DNA of 64,000 nucleotides from Mesobaculum littorinae (GCF_004011175.1 NZ_RQXX01000003.1:1-64000), one strand, 5' to 3'; shown: positions 24,285-33,420, numbered from the stretch's first letter. Made by a program: numbers and translations. The notes: generated from the sequence alone by a model not told the origin.

Positions 24285-25235
24285 ATGCTGACGACACCAT
24301 GGGCGCTGAAGCGCCGCGGCGTTCTGGGGATCAACGCGCGCAACACCCGCTATGTCGCCGACGGCAACCCGCGCCACCTGATGCCGCAGGTCAACAACAA
24401 GATCGCGACCAAGCGGCTGGCCGCGAAGGCCGGTGTGCCCACGCCCGAGCTTTACGGCGTGATCGAGATCCAGGCGCAGGTGCGCCGGCTCGACCGGATG
24501 CTGGAGGGGCGCGAGGATTTCGTGATCAAGCCCGCCTGTGGCGCGCAGGGCGACGGCATCCTGGTGATCTCGGGACGCAACAAGAAGGGCCGCAGGCTGG
24601 CCGGCGGCGGGGTGATCGGCGAACCGCAGCTGGCGCACTTCATCTCGAACGTGCTGTCGGGGATGTACAGCCTGAACGGCCTGCAGGATCAGGCCATGCT
24701 GGAGGAGAAGGTCGACTTCGCCGACGTCTTCGAAGGCCTGGCCGAGGCGGGCGTGCCCGACGTGCGCATCATCGTCTATCGCGGCGTGCCCGCGATGGCG
24801 ATGGCGCGGATCCCGACAAGGGAATCGGGCGGCAAGGCGAACCTGCACAAGGGCGGCATCGGGCTTGGCATCGCGATGGACAGCGGTCGGACCACCCGCG
24901 GCGTCTATCACAACCGCATCATCGACGAGCATCCCGAGTCCGGCCAGCCGCTTTCGGGCATCCAGTTGCCCGACTGGCACAAGATCGTCGAGATGTCGGC
25001 ACGCTGCTACGACCCCACGGGGCTGGATTACCTGGGCGTCGACATCGTCTTCGACGAAGAGAGGGGGCCGCTGCTTCTGGAACTCAACGCCCGTCCCGGC
25101 CTTGCCGTGCAGCTGTCGAACGGCGAAGGGCTCGACACCCGCCTGCGCCGCATCGCGGCCTGGGTCGATGAGCGTCCGCGCGACACCGAAGAGCGCATCG
25201 CCTTCGGCATGACGCTGAGCGCCCCGGTGCCCTGA
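24285..25235 (+). CDS. ATP-grasp ligase, alpha-L-glutamate ligase-like (RimK-related)
   Basis: 316 residues, 3 nt after the 7TM gene. ATP-grasp features in order: NNKIATKRLAAKAGVPTPELYG (N-terminal domain), FVIKPACGAQGDGILVI (ATP-binding loop and Lys), MLEEKVDF, and DIVFDEERGPLLLELNARPGLAVQ with the Mg2+-binding Glu/Asn. It would ligate an amino acid, by family analogy glutamate, to a peptide or amine acceptor using ATP. The conserved protease-7TM-ligase trio suggests synthesis and trimming of one product. Acceptor unknown. Confidence 0.9.
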   Translation: MLTTPWALKRRGVLGINARNTRYVADGNPRHLMPQVNNKIATKRLAAKAGVPTPELYGVIEIQAQVRRLDRMLEGREDFVIKPACGAQGDGILVISGRNKKGRRLAGGGVIGEPQLAHFISNVLSGMYSLNGLQDQAMLEEKVDFADVFEGLAEAGVPDVRIIVYRGVPAMAMARIPTRESGGKANLHKGGIGLGIAMDSGRTTRGVYHNRIIDEHPESGQPLSGIQLPDWHKIVEMSARCYDPTGLDYLGVDIVFDEERGPLLLELNARPGLAVQLSNGEGLDTRLRRIAAWVDERPRDTEERIAFGMTLSAPVP

Positions 25236-25253
25236 CACTCACCGCCCGGAACG

Positions 25254-25282
25254 GGGCGCGGGCGGCCGGTCCGCGCCCTTTT
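25254..25282 (+). terminator. Intrinsic terminator of the retropepsin/7TM/ATP-grasp operon
   Basis: GGGCGCGG (25254-25261), a 9-nt loop and CCGCGCCC (25271-25278) are followed by TTTT. It begins 19 nt after the ligase stop. Confidence 0.85.
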
Positions 25283-25576
25283 CCAGCCCTTTCCCGCCCC
25301 GTATCCTTTCCCGCCCCGCACCCTTCTGCGGGCCTGCCCTGCCCCGGCGATGCGGGCCGTTGCGTCCCGCCCCCACGGTCGTTCTGTCCGGAAGCGACGA
25401 AATATCCCGGCACGCATGGGCACGCCCGGCCGGCTGAGCAGGCATCGGCCGGAGGCAAGCCCGAATGCCCCGGCGACGCATCCCCCCGGGCCGAAGCCTC
25501 GCGATCCGGCCCCCATACGGCACGTATCGCGGAACCGGATGACAGGCCCCCTGGAGCGGCGCCTTGCGCGGCGGAC
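25283..25576. other. Intergenic region with a short pyrimidine-rich tandem repeat
   Basis: Contains CCTTTCCCGCCCCG twice (25288-25301 and 25305-25318, period 17) just after the terminator. No gene was recognised up to the GNAT stop at 25577. Confidence 0.5.
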
Positions 25577-26647
25577 CTAGCCCAGCGCCTGCGAGACCAG
25601 CGCATAGGCGCGCAGCCCGGGCGAAGACAGGGCAGACGGCTCGTCCGCCGGAAGCGGCGCCCGGGCCATCGCGATGCCGGTCCCGTCCGCGGGATGTAGG
25701 CCCAGCGTCGTGGCGTGCGCGACAAGCGCCTCGGCCTGCGGCAGCGGCATGTCGATGCGCAGATCCGCGCCCGCGCGGCGCCGCGCGGCCTCGGACAGCA
25801 GCGCCCGGGCGGCCGCGTCGCTGCGGGCCAGCAGCGGGCCCACGACGTACCCCGTCCCGAACCGGCGCAGAAGCGCGATGCCGCCCTCGGTCTCAAGCAG
25901 GGTGCCCCGCGCCGCGATCCCGGCCAGAAGGTCGGCGCGCGACAGGCCCGTTGCGGCCCGGTCCGCCGCCGCAAGCGCCGCGACCTTTGCCGACCCCGCC
26001 GCGACGACGGGACGCTCCGGCGTGGCCGCGCGGGCCGTCCCCGAGCATTTCAGGATGCGCCCGGTTTCGACGAACCCGAACCGGCGGTAAAGCGGCAGCC
26101 CCATCTCGGTCGCCACAAGCCGGCAGCTACGGCCCTCCGCCAGCTTAAGCAGGGCCGCCATCAGGCGCCGACCCAGCCCCGCGCCACGCAGCCCCGTCTC
26201 GACGATGATCATGTTGAGCGCGGCCACCGGTCCGAGATGCGCGCAAAGACCGGTGCCGACGACCTGCCCGTCCTGCATCGCCGCGACCCCGCGCGACACC
26301 GACAGCGTCAGCGCCCAGTCGGCCTCGCGGTGGGGCCAGCCCGCGGCCTGCGACAGGCGCTGCGCCCCCGGCAGATGCGCGGCGGTGAAGGGCACGAGTT
26401 CAACCCTCGCCACGTCGGGCGGGGCCGCCCGGGGATGCGTCGCGTCGCCCCGCGCGGGGCCGGGGTGGGTCGCGCCGGGTTGCTGCGGGTCCGAAGACGG
26501 CAGGTCCAAAGGCGCGCGGCCGGTCGCTGCGGACCCGGGTTGCGCTGACTTGGGTGGCACGACGTCGCGCGAACCGGGGCCGGGTGCCTTGGACGCGGCG
26601 GACCCGGAATCCTGTGGCCGGGAGGCGGAGCGCATACTGTCGGACAT
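25577..26647 (-). CDS. GNAT-family N-acetyltransferase with Pro/Gly/Ser-rich N-terminal extension
   Basis: 356 residues from the ATG at 26647. A leader of about 80 residues is low in complexity (Pro, Gly, Ser, Ala, with PGSAATG and PGATHPGPARG) before the folded part begins at RVELVPFTAAHLPG. The first GNAT domain has IIVETGLRGAGLGRRLMAALL, the acetyl-CoA loop. The C-terminal YitH-type domain contains GYVVGPLLARS. It is the paralogue of the enzyme at 3529-4368, which lacks the leader. It lies 34 nt after the ArgE-like gene on the same strand, so it may be the last gene of the nucleoside operon. The substrate is unknown. The true start could be downstream of the leader. Confidence 0.8.
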   Translation of the reverse strand: MSDSMRSASRPQDSGSAASKAPGPGSRDVVPPKSAQPGSAATGRAPLDLPSSDPQQPGATHPGPARGDATHPRAAPPDVARVELVPFTAAHLPGAQRLSQAAGWPHREADWALTLSVSRGVAAMQDGQVVGTGLCAHLGPVAALNMIIVETGLRGAGLGRRLMAALLKLAEGRSCRLVATEMGLPLYRRFGFVETGRILKCSGTARAATPERPVVAAGSAKVAALAAADRAATGLSRADLLAGIAARGTLLETEGGIALLRRFGTGYVVGPLLARSDAAARALLSEAARRRAGADLRIDMPLPQAEALVAHATTLGLHPADGTGIAMARAPLPADEPSALSSPGLRAYALVSQALG

Positions 26648-26681
26648 GCTGATCTGGTTCGCTTCTGTAGCCGTGCCGCGG

Positions 26682-27836
26682 TTAGTGCGACAGGTGCCGC
26701 CCCAGCGCAAGGACGAGGTCCCGTGCCGCGGCAAGCTCGTCGCGCCTCAGGTATTCCTCGGGCAGATGGGCCCGCGCGATGTCGCCGGGTCCGCAGACGA
26801 TGGCGGGCAGGCCCGCGGCCTGGAACAGCCCCGCCTCGGTCCCGAAGCTGACCGCGGCGTGCGGGCGCCGCCCGCCAAGCTCCGTGGCGAGGCGGGCCAG
26901 GGGCGCGTCGGGCGGCAGGTCCAGCGCGGGGTAGCTCGACAGCCACTCGACCTCGCAGTCACGGGCGGCGGCGACCACGGGCTGTAGCAGGGCGGCGGGG
27001 TCGACGCCCGCGATGGCGCGCGCCTCGATCCGCGCCTCGGCGGCGTCGGGAATGATGTTGAGCGCCTGCCCGCCCGACACCGTGCCGACTTGCAGGCTGG
27101 ACCACGGCGGCGCAAAGCGGTCGTCCAGCGGGCCTGTCTGCACCTCGGTCGCGCGGGCGACAGCGGCCGACAGCACCGGGATCAGGCGATGGATGGCGTT
27201 GTCCCCCAGGTCCGGGCGTGCGCTGTGCCCGCCCCGGCCCTGCGCCCGCACCCGCAGCGCGGCCTTGCCCTTGTGCGCCAGCACCGGGTGCAGCCCGGTA
27301 GGTTCGCCGATGATGCAGCCCAGCGGCGGGGCGCAAAGCTGCGGCAGCGCGGCGATAAGGTGGGGCACACCGCGGCACCCGGCCTCTTCATCGTAGGACA
27401 GCGCGATATGCACCGGCGCCGAAAGAGGCATCGCCGCCAGATCGGGCAGGGCCGACAGGACGGCGGCGACAAAGCCCTTCATGTCGCAGGCACCACGACC
27501 GATCAGCCGCTCTTCGACCCGGCGCAGCAGGAACGGGTCGCCCTTCCAGCCCGGCTCGTCCGCCGGCACGACGTCGACATGCCCCGACAGGACGTAGCCC
27601 GGGACGGAGGGGTCGCCGATAGTGGCAAAGAGGTTCGCGCGGTCGCCCTCGGGGCCCATGAGAACGCGGCAGGAGACGCCGGCGGTCGACAGCATATCGG
27701 CCACGTAGGACATCAGGTCGCCGTTCGGATGCCCCACGACCGTGGGAAACCCGACCAGATCCGCAAGGATCCGCTCGGCGTCCGCCTGCCGGCGGCCCGC
27801 CTCGGCGCCCGTTTCGTCGCCCGCCCGGTTGCTCAT
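26682..27836 (-). CDS. argE: N-acetylornithine deacetylase-type M20 metallopeptidase
   Basis: 384 residues from the ATG at 27836, with GGAGGG about 10 nt upstream. M20 zinc-site residues are visible: SGHVDVVPADEPGW (His and Asp), RGACDMKGF (bridging Asp), DEEAG (catalytic and ligand Glu) and GEPTGL, with a final His near the C-terminus in ARAHLPEE. The form fits ArgE, which removes acetate from N-acetylornithine. Placed after adenine deaminase, it could instead be an operon-specific deacylase or carbamoylase. ArgE is the best family call; the pathway role is less sure. Confidence 0.85.
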   Translation of the reverse strand: MSNRAGDETGAEAGRRQADAERILADLVGFPTVVGHPNGDLMSYVADMLSTAGVSCRVLMGPEGDRANLFATIGDPSVPGYVLSGHVDVVPADEPGWKGDPFLLRRVEERLIGRGACDMKGFVAAVLSALPDLAAMPLSAPVHIALSYDEEAGCRGVPHLIAALPQLCAPPLGCIIGEPTGLHPVLAHKGKAALRVRAQGRGGHSARPDLGDNAIHRLIPVLSAAVARATEVQTGPLDDRFAPPWSSLQVGTVSGGQALNIIPDAAEARIEARAIAGVDPAALLQPVVAAARDCEVEWLSSYPALDLPPDAPLARLATELGGRRPHAAVSFGTEAGLFQAAGLPAIVCGPGDIARAHLPEEYLRRDELAAARDLVLALGRHLSH

Positions 27837-27938
27837 CTCGTCATTCCCTCCGTTCGTCTTGCCTGCCCGCCTTTCCTTCCGGAAGAACCCTATCGGCAAG
27901 CGGGAGGCCCCGCATCCCCCTGCCCCGGGATCGACGTC

Positions 27939-27968
27939 GTGGCCGGGCCCGAACCCAGGCCCGGCCAC
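27939..27968. repeat. Intercistronic GC hairpin between adenine deaminase and argE-like genes
   Basis: GTGGCCGGGCC (27939-27949) and GGCCCGGCCAC (27958-27968) form a perfect 11-bp stem with an 8-nt loop. No T-run follows on the minus strand, so it more likely affects mRNA processing or stability than simple termination. Confidence 0.65.
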
Positions 27969-27977
27969 GGCCCGCGG

Positions 27978-29837
27978 TCAGGCCGCGACGATGGGCGGGC
28001 GGACCTCGCCGGTCAGGCCGTCCGCGATGCCCAGGTCGGTAACATGCGGCCCCGGGTTGCAGGCCAGGCTGGCGCCGACCAGCGACTTGAACGTCATCAC
28101 CGGCGGCTGCCATGGCGCGACCTCGGCCGCCGCGCGGCGCAGATCGCGCAGGGTCTGAGCCACCTGCGGCGCGGGGGCGTCGCTCAGAAGCCCGCAGACG
28201 GGCAGCGGCAGAAGCGCGGTCACCCGCCCGCCGCGGGCCACCGCCATGCCGCCGCCGCAACCGATCAGCGCGTTGGCCGCCGCCGCCATGTCCGCCGGGT
28301 CGCGGCCGAAGACGGTCAGGTTGTGGCTGTCATGCGAGACGGTGGTCGCGATGGCCCCGGTCCAGTCGCCCCAGCCTTCGAGCACGCCCAACCCAATTCC
28401 GCCGCCGCGCCCGTGCCGGTGCAGCACCGCCATCATCAGCGCGCCCTCGGGCAGGATGACGACGCCGTCCTCGACCCGCGCGGCAAGGGTGCTCCACTCG
28501 GTGAAGCGCGGACGCTTCACGGTGTTCAGCGTGACCGCGGCCGCGTCCGACGCAAGGGTAAAAGCCTCCCCGCCCACCGGGGCCAGGCGCATCGTGTCGG
28601 CAAAGGCCGTGCCAGCGTCCGTCCCGACCGGGGTGGCGATGCGGCCGCCGCGCGCGACGACGCGACCCGACGCGACGGTCAGGCGGCAGGCGAACCCCTC
28701 GAGGTCGGCGAAGACGGCGATGTCGGCGCGGCGTCCCGGTGCCACGCGGCCCAGATCCTCGCGCCCCAGCCGGTGCGCGGCGTTCAGCGTCGCTGCCTGC
28801 ACCGCCGCGACCGGGTCCAGCCCGTAGCCCACCAGCCGCCGCAGCACATCGGCCATGCCGCCGCGGTCGACCAGGTCGTCGGGAAAGACGTCATCGGTGC
28901 AGATCGTCACCGTCGAGGGAAAGCGCGGCAGGCCGTTCAACGTGGCGACCGCGCCGGGCAGCACGTGGTCGTGGCTGCCGCGCAGCTCGATCGTCAGGCC
29001 GGCGCGCAGCTTGGCCAGCAGATCGTCGCCATCGGTGATCTCGTGGTCCGAGCCGATGCCGGCGGCGGCAAAGGCCTGCAGGTCCGCCCCCGAGAGCCCG
29101 CGCGCATGGCCGCAGACCAGCTTGCCCGAGGTCAGCCCCGCACCGACGATGTCGCGCATCCGCTCCGACCGGTCCAGCACGCCGCGCATGTCCATCACCT
29201 CGGCCACGCCATGGATGTCGGGCCAGCCCAGCATCTGCGCCATCTCGGGACCATTGACCTCGGCCCCCGCGATTTCCAGCCCCGGGGCCGAGGGCACGCA
29301 GGAGGGCGCAAGCGCCAGAAGCCGCAGCGGCAGGTCGCGCGCGGCGTCGATGGCCCAGCGGACGCCGTCCAGGCCCGCGACGTTGCCGACCTCGTGCGGG
29401 TCCCAGCAGACGGTGGTGGTGCCCTGCGGCACGACGGTTTCGGCATAGCGGCGGGGCGTGACCATCGAGCTTTCGACATGCATGTGCGTGTCGATCAGCC
29501 CCGGCGTCACGATCGCGCCGTCCAGCGCGACGACCTCGGCCGCGTCGTTGCGGGTGCCGGGGGCATGGACCGAGGCGACGAGCGGCCCGGTGATGCCGAT
29601 ATCGGCCGCGCGGATCTCGCCCGTGGCGACATCGACCAGCCGCCCGCCCGTCAGCAGCAGGTCGAAGGGCGTGGTGCCACGCGCGGCGGCGACGGCACGG
29701 TCGCGCAGGCCGGGGGCGTTGAGGTCAGCGTCGGGCAGATCCGGCCGGGGCTGATCGGGGCTGGAGATATCGGGGCCGGCGATATCGGGGGCTGTAAGAT
29801 GAGGGGCGGTCGGGCCGGTGGCGGTCACGTCGGTCAT
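27978..29837 (-). CDS. ade: Adenine deaminase, two-domain Ade family
   Basis: Converts adenine to hypoxanthine and ammonia. 619 residues from the ATG at 29837, which overlaps the stop of the nucleoside hydrolase gene (ATGA). Metal-site motifs of the amidohydrolase fold are intact: PGLIDTHMHVESS, DPHEVGNV, CGHARGL, GSDHE, RGSHDHVL, and CTDDVFPDDL. The C-terminal adenine-deaminase domain with SHDSHNLTVFG is also complete. Residues 12-42 are a repeated short motif (APDIAGPDISSPDQPRPDLP) not part of the fold. With the hydrolase upstream it forms a purine-salvage pair: nucleoside to adenine to hypoxanthine. Confidence 0.93.
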   Translation of the reverse strand: MTDVTATGPTAPHLTAPDIAGPDISSPDQPRPDLPDADLNAPGLRDRAVAAARGTTPFDLLLTGGRLVDVATGEIRAADIGITGPLVASVHAPGTRNDAAEVVALDGAIVTPGLIDTHMHVESSMVTPRRYAETVVPQGTTTVCWDPHEVGNVAGLDGVRWAIDAARDLPLRLLALAPSCVPSAPGLEIAGAEVNGPEMAQMLGWPDIHGVAEVMDMRGVLDRSERMRDIVGAGLTSGKLVCGHARGLSGADLQAFAAAGIGSDHEITDGDDLLAKLRAGLTIELRGSHDHVLPGAVATLNGLPRFPSTVTICTDDVFPDDLVDRGGMADVLRRLVGYGLDPVAAVQAATLNAAHRLGREDLGRVAPGRRADIAVFADLEGFACRLTVASGRVVARGGRIATPVGTDAGTAFADTMRLAPVGGEAFTLASDAAAVTLNTVKRPRFTEWSTLAARVEDGVVILPEGALMMAVLHRHGRGGGIGLGVLEGWGDWTGAIATTVSHDSHNLTVFGRDPADMAAAANALIGCGGGMAVARGGRVTALLPLPVCGLLSDAPAPQVAQTLRDLRRAAAEVAPWQPPVMTFKSLVGASLACNPGPHVTDLGIADGLTGEVRPPIVAA

Positions 29838-30760
29838 GGCAGGGCCTTTCGGGCGGCGTGGGCAAGCCCCGCGCCGAGGAGTTCCTTGATCCGCGGCGCG
29901 TCGGCGCTGCGCGAGACATGGGCGTTGGGCGCGGCCTTGCGGGCGCGCCATTCCACGACCGTCATGCCCCGGGTGTGGGTGCCGGTCAGCTCCGCGTCGA
30001 TCCGCGCGGGCGAGAAGGTCACGCAATCGGGCGCGGCCAGCGCCGCCGCCGCGACGGGATCGTAAAGCGCCATGCGCCCGGTCTTCGAGATGTCGACATA
30101 GCCCTGCATGAGGTCGGCCAGCAGCGCGGCGCGCCCGCCCGCCAACGCGCGCAGGGGGGCCACGTCGGAGGCGTCGACCGTGACCTGCCGGCAGGTCTCA
30201 AGATCCACCATCCGCAGGTCGAGCCCCGCCGCCAGCATCTCGGCCACCGCCTCGGGGTCGGCGGCGGCGTTGAACTCGGCCGCGGCGGTGTGGTTGCCCG
30301 GCCCGGCAGAGCCGCCCATCCAGGTGATCCGCAGCCGACCCGCCGCGGCAGGCGCCGTGCGCGCCAGATGCGCGATGTTGGTCAAAGGCCCCAGCGCCAG
30401 CAGGTCGCGCCCGCCGTTCTGGACAAAGCGGGCGATGGCATCGGTGGCGGGATCGGGCTCGACCCGCCCCGCGACGGGCGTCAGGCTGCGCCCGGCGGTG
30501 GGCATCCCCGTCTCGCCCAGAACGTAGCCCGCCGTGATCGGGGGCTGCGTCAGCGGAGCGTCGGCGCCGTCATGGATCGCCACGTCCCAGCCGAACGCCG
30601 CGCGCGCGGCCAGCGCGTTCGCGGTGACCTGCCGCAACGGCGCATTGCCCGCCACGGTCGACAGACCCGCGAGGGCACGGCCCGCGCCGTCAGCCAAGCA
30701 GATCGCGGCGAGGTCGTCGAACCCCATGTCGGTGTCGACCCAGATCGCGCCCTCAGGCAT
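29834..30760 (-). CDS. Nucleoside hydrolase (inosine-uridine-preferring type)
   Basis: Hydrolyses the N-glycosidic bond of ribonucleosides to free base and ribose. 308 residues. The calcium-binding signature DTDMGFDD (residues 9-16) fits the family D-x-D-x-x-x-D-D motif. GPLTNIA and the middle-region Asn/His-containing GNHTAAAEFN are present too. It overlaps the ATPase gene upstream by 8 nt and the adenine deaminase gene downstream by 4 nt, so imported nucleosides are probably its substrate. Base preference is not readable; adenine deaminase next door suggests adenosine. Confidence 0.93.
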   Translation of the reverse strand: MPEGAIWVDTDMGFDDLAAICLADGAGRALAGLSTVAGNAPLRQVTANALAARAAFGWDVAIHDGADAPLTQPPITAGYVLGETGMPTAGRSLTPVAGRVEPDPATDAIARFVQNGGRDLLALGPLTNIAHLARTAPAAAGRLRITWMGGSAGPGNHTAAAEFNAAADPEAVAEMLAAGLDLRMVDLETCRQVTVDASDVAPLRALAGGRAALLADLMQGYVDISKTGRMALYDPVAAAALAAPDCVTFSPARIDAELTGTHTRGMTVVEWRARKAAPNAHVSRSADAPRIKELLGAGLAHAARKALP

Positions 30761-31775
30761 TGGGCAGCACCACCGCGCCCGACAGCGGCAGATCGAACTG
30801 CACCTCGGTCCCCGGCGCGTGGCGCGGCTCGGCCGCGGGGCGTTCCGCCTTTACTTCGCCCAGAGGGGACTCGAGCAGGTATTCCACGCTTTCGCCCTGG
30901 TACGAGGCGCCGATGATCCGCCCCTCGTGCGGGCCCGTGCCCAGCGGCACGGATTTCGGCCGCCACGCCAGCCCGCGCGTGCCCGCAGGCACCGCGAACC
31001 CCGTGGGCACGGGGCCTGCAGAGCCCTTGAGCATGTCGCCCTCGGTCTCGAACGTGTTCTCGAACCCGATGAACTTGGCCACGAAGGGCGAGGCGGGGCG
31101 TTCGTAGATATCCTCGGGCGTGCCGATCTGTTCGATGGCGCCGCCCTGCATCACGATCACCCGGTCGGCCAGCGCCAGCGCCTCGACCTGGTCATGGGTG
31201 ACGTAAAGCATCGCGATCCCCAGCTCGCGCTGAAGCCGGGCGAGTTCGGTCCGCATGCCCAGCCGCAGCCGCGCGTCGAGATTCGACAAGGGTTCGTCGA
31301 GCAGTAGCAGGCGCGGCTCCATCACGATGGAACGTGCCAGCGCCACCCGCTGCTGCTGCCCGCCCGACAGCGCGGCGGGCGCGCGGTCGGCGAAACTCTC
31401 CAGCCCCACCGCAGACAGGGCCGAGGCGACGCGTCGGTCGCGTTCGTCCGCCGGGGTGCCCGCGATGCGCAGGCCGAAGGCCACGTTTTCGCGCACGCTC
31501 AGATGCGGGAACAGCGCGTAGGACTGGAACACCAGCCCGATGCCGCGCTTGTTGGCGGGCACCCGGGTGATGTCGCGCCCGTCCAGCAGGATGCGCCCCG
31601 ACCGCGCCTTCATCAGCCCCGCGATCGACCGCATGGTCGTGGTCTTGCCGCAGCCCGAAGGCCCCAGCAGCGCGACCAGCTCGCCCTCGCGCATCTCGAA
31701 GTTCAGGCGATCGACCGCGATGCTGTCGCCATAGGCCAGCGTCAGGTCGTCGAGTTTCAGGAAGGGTTCAGACAT
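30753..31775 (-). CDS. ABC transporter ATP-binding protein (PotA/FbpC-like)
   Basis: 340 residues. Walker A GPSGCGKTT, Q-loop in VFQSYALFPH, signature LSGGQQQ, Walker B LLLLDEP and H-loop in YVTHDQVEA are all intact. A TOBE domain follows from about residue 235. It overlaps its upstream permease gene and the downstream nucleoside hydrolase gene, so it is embedded in a single translational chain. It energises import of the solute bound by the protein at 33421-34449. Confidence 0.94.
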   Translation of the reverse strand: MSEPFLKLDDLTLAYGDSIAVDRLNFEMREGELVALLGPSGCGKTTTMRSIAGLMKARSGRILLDGRDITRVPANKRGIGLVFQSYALFPHLSVRENVAFGLRIAGTPADERDRRVASALSAVGLESFADRAPAALSGGQQQRVALARSIVMEPRLLLLDEPLSNLDARLRLGMRTELARLQRELGIAMLYVTHDQVEALALADRVIVMQGGAIEQIGTPEDIYERPASPFVAKFIGFENTFETEGDMLKGSAGPVPTGFAVPAGTRGLAWRPKSVPLGTGPHEGRIIGASYQGESVEYLLESPLGEVKAERPAAEPRHAPGTEVQFDLPLSGAVVLPNA

Positions 31776-32541
31776 AGTGCGACAATCCCAGCAGACGTTC
31801 GGCGACCAGCACCACCGTCAGCGACATCAGCGCCAGAAGGCCCGACAGCGCGGCGATCGAGGGGTCGAAGTTGAATTCCATGTAAAGCAGCATGTCGACG
31901 GGCAGCGTCGCGACGCCCGGCCCCGTCAGGAACAGCGAGGCGGGCACCTCGTTGAACGAGGTGATGAAGCCGATGATGAAGGCCGCCATGATCCCGTTGC
32001 GGATATTGGGCAGCGTCACCCGCAGGAAGGCGCCAATCCGCGAGGTGCCCAAGAGGATCGCCGCCTCCTCGATATCGGGGCGCAGGTTTTCCAGCGAGGC
32101 CGAGACGACGCGCACGGCATAGGGGATCAGCAAGGCGGAGTGCGCCAGGAAAAGCGCCAGCCGCACGCCCAGCCCCGAGGGAATGACCAGGTGCCGCAGA
32201 AGGGCGAGACCCACGATGATGCCCGGCACGATGATCGGCGCGGTCAGCACGTTGCGGATGGCCTCGCCGCCGGGCACGTCGTAGCGCGCCAGCGCATAGG
32301 CTGCCGGAATGCCCAGGATCAGCGCGAAGAGCGTCGCCCCGATCCCCAGCGCCAGCGACAGGGCAAAGCTGGACCGGAAGCTTTCGATCTCGAACACGCG
32401 GATGACCCAGCGCAGCGACAGCCCCTCGGGCGGAAAGGCGAGCGATTCACCGGCCGAGAGGCCCGCGAAGCAGATGATGACGAAGGGGCCGATCAGGAAC
32501 AGCATGACGGCGGCAAGGAAGAGGTGTCCGGCAAGTTTCAT
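31768..32541 (-). CDS. ABC transporter permease (second subunit)
   Basis: 257 residues, six transmembrane segments. The EAA loop reads EEAAILLGTSRIGAFLRVTLPNIRNG. The ATG at 32541 overlaps the stop of the preceding permease (ATGA); a much longer upstream reading is a shadow of that gene. It belongs to the polyamine/iron/thiamine class of permeases. Ligand inferred to be a nucleoside or nucleobase derivative from the enzymes in the operon, not from the permease. Confidence 0.92.
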   Translation of the reverse strand: MKLAGHLFLAAVMLFLIGPFVIICFAGLSAGESLAFPPEGLSLRWVIRVFEIESFRSSFALSLALGIGATLFALILGIPAAYALARYDVPGGEAIRNVLTAPIIVPGIIVGLALLRHLVIPSGLGVRLALFLAHSALLIPYAVRVVSASLENLRPDIEEAAILLGTSRIGAFLRVTLPNIRNGIMAAFIIGFITSFNEVPASLFLTGPGVATLPVDMLLYMEFNFDPSIAALSGLLALMSLTVVLVAERLLGLSHYV

Positions 32542-33368
32542 CGGGCGGCTCTCCGGGTCGTGGCGATGCGTTTGAGAAGGAAGTTCGTGGCGATGCTCAT
32601 GGCGATCAGGATCACCGCGATCACCCCGGCCGAGGCATAGTCGTTCGCGACCGACACCCGCTGGTACAGCAGGGTCTCCAGCATCAGCACCTTCGAGCCG
32701 CCCAGGATCGCGGGCGTCACATAGGCGGTGAGCGAGCCCACGAAGGTCAGCGTGCCGCCGACCACGAGGCCTTCGCGCGTCAGGGGCAGGATCACCCGCC
32801 AGAAGATCGCGAACCACGAAGCGCCCAGCACCCGGCCCGCGGGGATCACGTCGCGCGGCAGGTTTTCCAGCGACGACAGCAGCGGCAGCACCATCAGCGG
32901 AAAGAACAGCTGGATCAGGCCGATAAAGACGGCGGTTTCGGTGAAGAGGATGCGCAGCGGTTCATCCGTCAGGCCCACGGTCTGAAGCGCGGTGTTGAGA
33001 AACCCGGTCCGGCCCAGGATCACCAGCCACGCATAGGTGCGCGCCACCGGCGAGATCATCAAGGGCAGCACCAGCAGCGCCACCAGACGCCCGCGCCAGG
33101 ACGGCGAGGTTTCGGTGATCGCGATGGCGGTGATGTAGCCCAGCACCGCCGCAACGGCCGTCACCGTCAGGCCCAGCCGGAAGGTGCGGAAGAAGACGTC
33201 GAGGTAGAGCGGCGTGGTGAAGAACTCGACGAAATTGCCGAGGCTCCAGCCCGCATCGGTGCGGAACGCCCCCGACAGCAGGACGCCCACTGGCAGCAGG
33301 AACCCCACGAGGATGAAAAGCGTGGCGGGCGCGATCAGCATCAGCCCCGCGCGTCTGGTGTCGGTCAT
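32538..33368 (-). CDS. ABC transporter permease (first subunit)
   Basis: 276 residues, six transmembrane segments, with the EAA-type loop GRVLGASWFAIFWRVILPLTREG. It follows the binding-protein gene by 52 nt and overlaps the second permease by 4 nt. The two permeases pair to form the channel. Confidence 0.92.
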   Translation of the reverse strand: MTDTRRAGLMLIAPATLFILVGFLLPVGVLLSGAFRTDAGWSLGNFVEFFTTPLYLDVFFRTFRLGLTVTAVAAVLGYITAIAITETSPSWRGRLVALLVLPLMISPVARTYAWLVILGRTGFLNTALQTVGLTDEPLRILFTETAVFIGLIQLFFPLMVLPLLSSLENLPRDVIPAGRVLGASWFAIFWRVILPLTREGLVVGGTLTFVGSLTAYVTPAILGGSKVLMLETLLYQRVSVANDYASAGVIAVILIAMSIATNFLLKRIATTRRAAR

Positions 33369-33420
33369 GGCATGCTCCGGTCTGGTCGGGCGGCCCGGTG
33401 CGGGGCCGCCCGGGGATCGC

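Noticed and set aside
25288-25318. Two-copy 17-bp repeat as a CRISPR or iteron array
   Set aside because: Only two units, no spacers of regular length and no cas or rep gene nearby.
27939-27968. Hairpin after adenine deaminase as an operon-ending terminator
   Set aside because: No T-run on the minus strand and a co-oriented gene with a good Shine-Dalgarno follows, so the operon may continue.
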